This document shows positions 61,410 through 64,000 of a stretch of DNA of 64,000 nt, piece after piece. Where the stretch lies: positions 6,203,501 through 6,267,500 of the forward strand of contig NZ_CP063374.1 of NCBI RefSeq assembly GCF_015160875.1, written 5' to 3'. The DNA is from Streptomyces chromofuscus (GTDB lineage: Bacteria; Actinomycetota; Actinomycetes; Streptomycetales; Streptomycetaceae). The notes beneath the pieces were generated by a model that worked only from the letters and a program-made list of their open reading frames with translations, was not told the origin of the DNA and ran no database searches. A program made the position numbers and the translations under genes. Each line of letters starts with the position of its first letter. Within the stretch, counting starts at the first letter, position 1.

Positions 61410-62701
61410 GCATCGACAAGACCTCCACGCCGGCGGCGGGCGAAACCGCCGTCGAGAACCCCGAGGCGGCCGCCGCAGCGGTGACCGCGGTCGACCCCCG
61501 CCTGCTGGTGCGCGAGCAGGGCCTCGCCGGTTACCTCGGCGAGTTCAAGCGCAAGATGAAGGCGGGTGAGCTGGGGTCCATCCCGGTCGTCATCGGCCTG
61601 ATCGTCATCTGCGTCGTCTTCCAGAGCCTGAACTCCGCGTTCCTGTCCGCGCAGAACATCAGTGACATCACCGTCACGATGGTCGGCACCGGCATGATCT
61701 CGGTCGGCATCGTCTTCGTGCTGCTGCTCGGCGAGATCGACCTGTCCGTCGGCTCGGTCAGCGGCGCCTCCAGCGCCATCGCGGCCGTGCTCGCGGTCAA
61801 CCAGGGCTGGCCGGAGTGGGCGGCGGTGCTCTTCGCCGTCGTCGCGGGTGCCGCCATCGGTGCCGCGCACGGCTTCTTCTTCGCGGTGCTCGGCGCCCCG
61901 GCGTTCGCCGTCACGCTGGCCGGTCTGCTCTTCTGGCTGGGCTTCATGCTCCAGACGCTGGGCGAGAACGGCACGATCAACCTCGACAGCGAAGGCTTCA
62001 TCGGCAAGCTGACGACGTACTTCTTCACGGACGTCGCCGCCGCCTACGGCCTGGCGGCCGTGGTGACCGCGGTCTTCTTCATCACCTCGTTCCTCGGCAA
62101 CCGGCGCCGTGAGGCGGCGGGCGTCCCGTCGCGGCCGATGAGCGACACGCTGCTGCGCACCGGGCTGCTCGCGGTGGTCTCGTTCGCCGCGGCGTTCATG
62201 TACAACGAGTACAAGGGCCTGCCGCTCGCGACGGTGATCTTCCTGGTGTTCCTCGTCGGCACGGACTTCGTGCTGCGCCGGACCTCCTACGGCCGCAAGG
62301 TGTTCGCGCTCGGCGGCAGCGTCGAGGCGTCGCGGCGTGCGGGCATCAACGTCACCGCGGTCCGCATCTCCGTGTTCGCGATCTCCGGCGGGTTCGCGGC
62401 GATCGGCGGCCTCTTCCTGGCCTCGAAGATCGCCTCCGCCAACCAGAGCGCCGGTACCGGCGACCTGCTGATGAACGCGATCGCGGCGGCCGTGATCGGT
62501 GGCACCAGCCTCTTCGGTGGCCGGGGCCGCACCTGGAACGCCCTGCTCGGTGTGCTGGTGATCGTCTCGATCCAGTACGGCCTCCAGCTGGAGTCCATCG
62601 CCGAGCCGGTGAAGTACATGATCACCGCGGGTGTCCTGCTGACGACGGTGGTCATCGACTCCATCACCCGCAAGACCCAGAAGACGGCCGGTCGCGCCTA
62701 G
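61406..62701 (+). CDS. xylH: Xylose ABC transporter permease
   Basis: 431 residues from GTG 61406, coupled to xylG. After a 50-residue cytoplasmic tail, about ten membrane helices follow. Family motifs: LLLGEIDLSVGSVSGASSAI (about 111-130), GAPAFAVTLAGLLFWLGF and the ATPase-contact loop GRKVFALGGSVEASRRAGIN. It belongs to the CUT2 permease family (RbsC/XylH) with longer N-terminus and an extra mid-protein insertion (NRRREAAGVPSRP). It forms the channel for xylose. A perfect terminator follows. Confidence 0.93.
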   Translation: MSIDKTSTPAAGETAVENPEAAAAAVTAVDPRLLVREQGLAGYLGEFKRKMKAGELGSIPVVIGLIVICVVFQSLNSAFLSAQNISDITVTMVGTGMISVGIVFVLLLGEIDLSVGSVSGASSAIAAVLAVNQGWPEWAAVLFAVVAGAAIGAAHGFFFAVLGAPAFAVTLAGLLFWLGFMLQTLGENGTINLDSEGFIGKLTTYFFTDVAAAYGLAAVVTAVFFITSFLGNRRREAAGVPSRPMSDTLLRTGLLAVVSFAAAFMYNEYKGLPLATVIFLVFLVGTDFVLRRTSYGRKVFALGGSVEASRRAGINVTAVRISVFAISGGFAAIGGLFLASKIASANQSAGTGDLLMNAIAAAVIGGTSLFGGRGRTWNALLGVLVIVSIQYGLQLESIAEPVKYMITAGVLLTTVVIDSITRKTQKTAGRA

Positions 62702-62718
62702 CCGCACCGTCCGCATCC

Positions 62719-62747
62719 GTGCCCGGCACCCCTGGGGTGCCGGGCAC
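62719..62747 (+). terminator. Hairpin after xylH
   Basis: GTGCCCGGCACCCC and GGGGTGCCGGGCAC are perfect inverted repeats around a single T, 18 bp after the xylH stop. It ends the xylose operon before dxs. Confidence 0.85.
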
Positions 62748-62891
62748 AGCCATGTCGTAGGACAGTCCTTCGCTGGGTAGAGCGGAACGCGTGACGTATG
62801 ACGCACCACCCTGGCAACGGGGGCCGGGGCGGAACATTAGACTCGACTGGCCCGGCAACAGCTCGAACAGCTCTACTGCAAGGAGGCACGG

Positions 62892-64000
62892 GTGCCGCTG
62901 CTGACCCGCATCACGGGACCGCGCGATCTGGACCGGCTCAGCCTGGAGGAGCTGGACCAGCTGGCAGGCGAGATCCGGACCTTTCTCGTCGACGCGGTCT
63001 CCAAGACCGGCGGCCACCTCGGCCCCAACCTCGGCGTCGTCGAGCTGACCATCGCCCTGCACCGGGTCTTCCACTCGCCGAAGGACAAGGTGCTGTGGGA
63101 CACCGGCCACCAGTCCTACGTGCACAAGCTGCTCACCGGCCGGCAGGACTTCTCCCGGCTGAAGATGAAGGGCGGCCTGTCCGGCTACCCCTCGCAGGCC
63201 GAGTCCGAGCACGACGTCATCGAGAACAGCCACGCCTCCACGGTCCTCGGCTGGGCCGACGGCCTGGCGAAGGCCAACCAGCTGCGCGAACGCGACGACC
63301 ACGTGGTCGCCGTGATCGGTGACGGCGCCCTCACCGGCGGCATGGCCTGGGAGGCGCTGAACAACATCGCCGACGCCAAGGACCGCCCCCTCGTCATCGT
63401 GGTCAACGACAACGAGCGCTCCTACGCCCCCACGATCGGCGGCCTCGCCAACCACCTCGCGACCCTGCGCACCACGGACGGGTACGAGCGGTTCCTGGCG
63501 CGCACCAAGGAGGTCCTGGAGCGCACCCCGGTCGTCGGCCGGCCGCTCTACGACACCCTGCACGGCGCCAAGAAGGGGCTGAAGGACTTCATCGCGCCGC
63601 AGGGCATGTTCGAGGACCTCGGCCTGAAGTACGTCGGCCCCATCGACGGCCACGACATCGAGGCCCTGGAGTCCGCGCTCTCCCGCGCCAAGCGCTTCGG
63701 CGGGCCCGTCATCGTGCACTGCCTCACCGAGAAGGGCCGCGGCTACCAGCCCGCCCTCCAGGACGAGGCCGACCGCTTCCACGCCGTCGGCAAGATCCAC
63801 CCCGACACGGGCCTGCCCATCGCCTCCTCCGGCGCCGACTGGACCTCCGTCTTCGGCGACGAGATGGTCGAGCTCGGCAAGGAGCGCGAGGACATCGTCG
63901 CCATCACGGCCGCGATGCTCCAGCCGGTCGGCCTGGACCGGTTCGCGAAGGTCTTCCCGGAGCGGGTCTACGACGTCGGCATCGCCGAGCAGCACGGCGC
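62892..64000 (+). CDS. dxs: 1-deoxy-D-xylulose-5-phosphate synthase (3' end outside window)
   Basis: At least 369 residues from GTG 62892 with AAGGAGG upstream. Thiamin-diphosphate transketolase-type enzyme: LDQLAGEIRTFLVDAVSKTG, GHLGPNLGVVELTIALHRVF, WDTGHQSYVHKLLTG and the ThDP-magnesium motif IGDGALTGGMAWEALNN to VVNDNERSYAPT. It condenses pyruvate and glyceraldehyde 3-phosphate, the entry step of the MEP isoprenoid pathway. The window ends in the pyrimidine-binding domain (VYDVGIAEQHG). It is separated from xylH by a terminator and is its own unit. Confidence 0.96.
   Translation, partial: MPLLTRITGPRDLDRLSLEELDQLAGEIRTFLVDAVSKTGGHLGPNLGVVELTIALHRVFHSPKDKVLWDTGHQSYVHKLLTGRQDFSRLKMKGGLSGYPSQAESEHDVIENSHASTVLGWADGLAKANQLRERDDHVVAVIGDGALTGGMAWEALNNIADAKDRPLVIVVNDNERSYAPTIGGLANHLATLRTTDGYERFLARTKEVLERTPVVGRPLYDTLHGAKKGLKDFIAPQGMFEDLGLKYVGPIDGHDIEALESALSRAKRFGGPVIVHCLTEKGRGYQPALQDEADRFHAVGKIHPDTGLPIASSGADWTSVFGDEMVELGKEREDIVAITAAMLQPVGLDRFAKVFPERVYDVGIAEQHG

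Overview
The window is very GC-rich, with GTG/ATG starts, many 4-bp ATGA/GTGA gene overlaps and actinomycete hallmark families (SepF-like protein, ROK7B7-type regulator, DUF4397, class F sortase, F420-type oxidoreductase). It is a chromosomal segment of a Streptomyces. From memory, the order SepF-like protein ... aconitase ... chitobiose ABC transporter, rok7B7, xylFGH, dxs matches the S. coelicolor SCO5967-SCO6013 interval. I saw no rRNA, tRNA, CRISPR array or intact transposase.

Layout. 1-5.2 kb: a membrane NACHT NTPase (cut by the window edge), a two-domain VOC protein and an APC amino-acid permease. 5.5-12.8 kb: a stress-signalling block with an RsbR-RsbS-RsbT stressosome operon that continues translationally coupled into two PP2C phosphatases. 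A separate GAF-PP2C phosphatase precedes it and two MarR paralogues bracket the block. 12.9-17.9 kb: PhnB-like VOC protein, SepF-like protein, an ATPase coupled to a repeat-bearing MazG, a DUF6099-type protein, a 76-bp MITE-like repeat, a small acidic protein and an LLM oxidoreductase. 18.5-25 kb: the Hen1-Pnkp RNA-repair pair, arginine deiminase and ornithine carbamoyltransferase. 25.3-34 kb: an anti-sigma-type ATPase, then an aryl-CoA (anthraniloyl/salicylyl-CoA) catabolic cluster with PaaX-type regulator, ligase, monooxygenase-reductase fusion, enoyl-CoA hydratase, acyl-CoA dehydrogenase and RidA. It contains a frameshifted CysN-like remnant. 34-39 kb: a secreted DUF6299-type protein, a SigB-family sigma factor, a flavin oxidoreductase, Dps, a UBP zinc-finger protein and a DUF4383 membrane protein. 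39-44 kb: a MerR regulator with B12-binding domain facing a DUF4397-sortase-anti-sigma-ECF sigma operon. 44-49 kb: an HTH-MurA fusion, DUF4236 protein and aconitase. 49-50.2 kb: a scar region with a decayed histidine kinase, an orphan promoter/operator and three 124-bp tandem repeats. 50-58 kb: secreted GH92 mannosidase and an NgcEFG-type ABC transporter. 58-64 kb: rok7B7, xylFGH and the start of dxs.

The most informative regulatory signals are these. (1) A TGACGGCAGTCA-N9-GATA element occurs at both rightward promoters of the aryl-CoA cluster. (2) A GACAACGTTGTC operator lies upstream of GH92 and is repeated, with identical promoter spacing, in front of no gene at 49.7 kb. (3) Related ATCTC/GAGAT inverted repeats lie upstream of the HTH-MurA gene and of aconitase. 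(4) There is an iron-box-like sequence upstream of aconitase and a DasR-like site on the ngcE promoter. All functional readings of these sites are inference.
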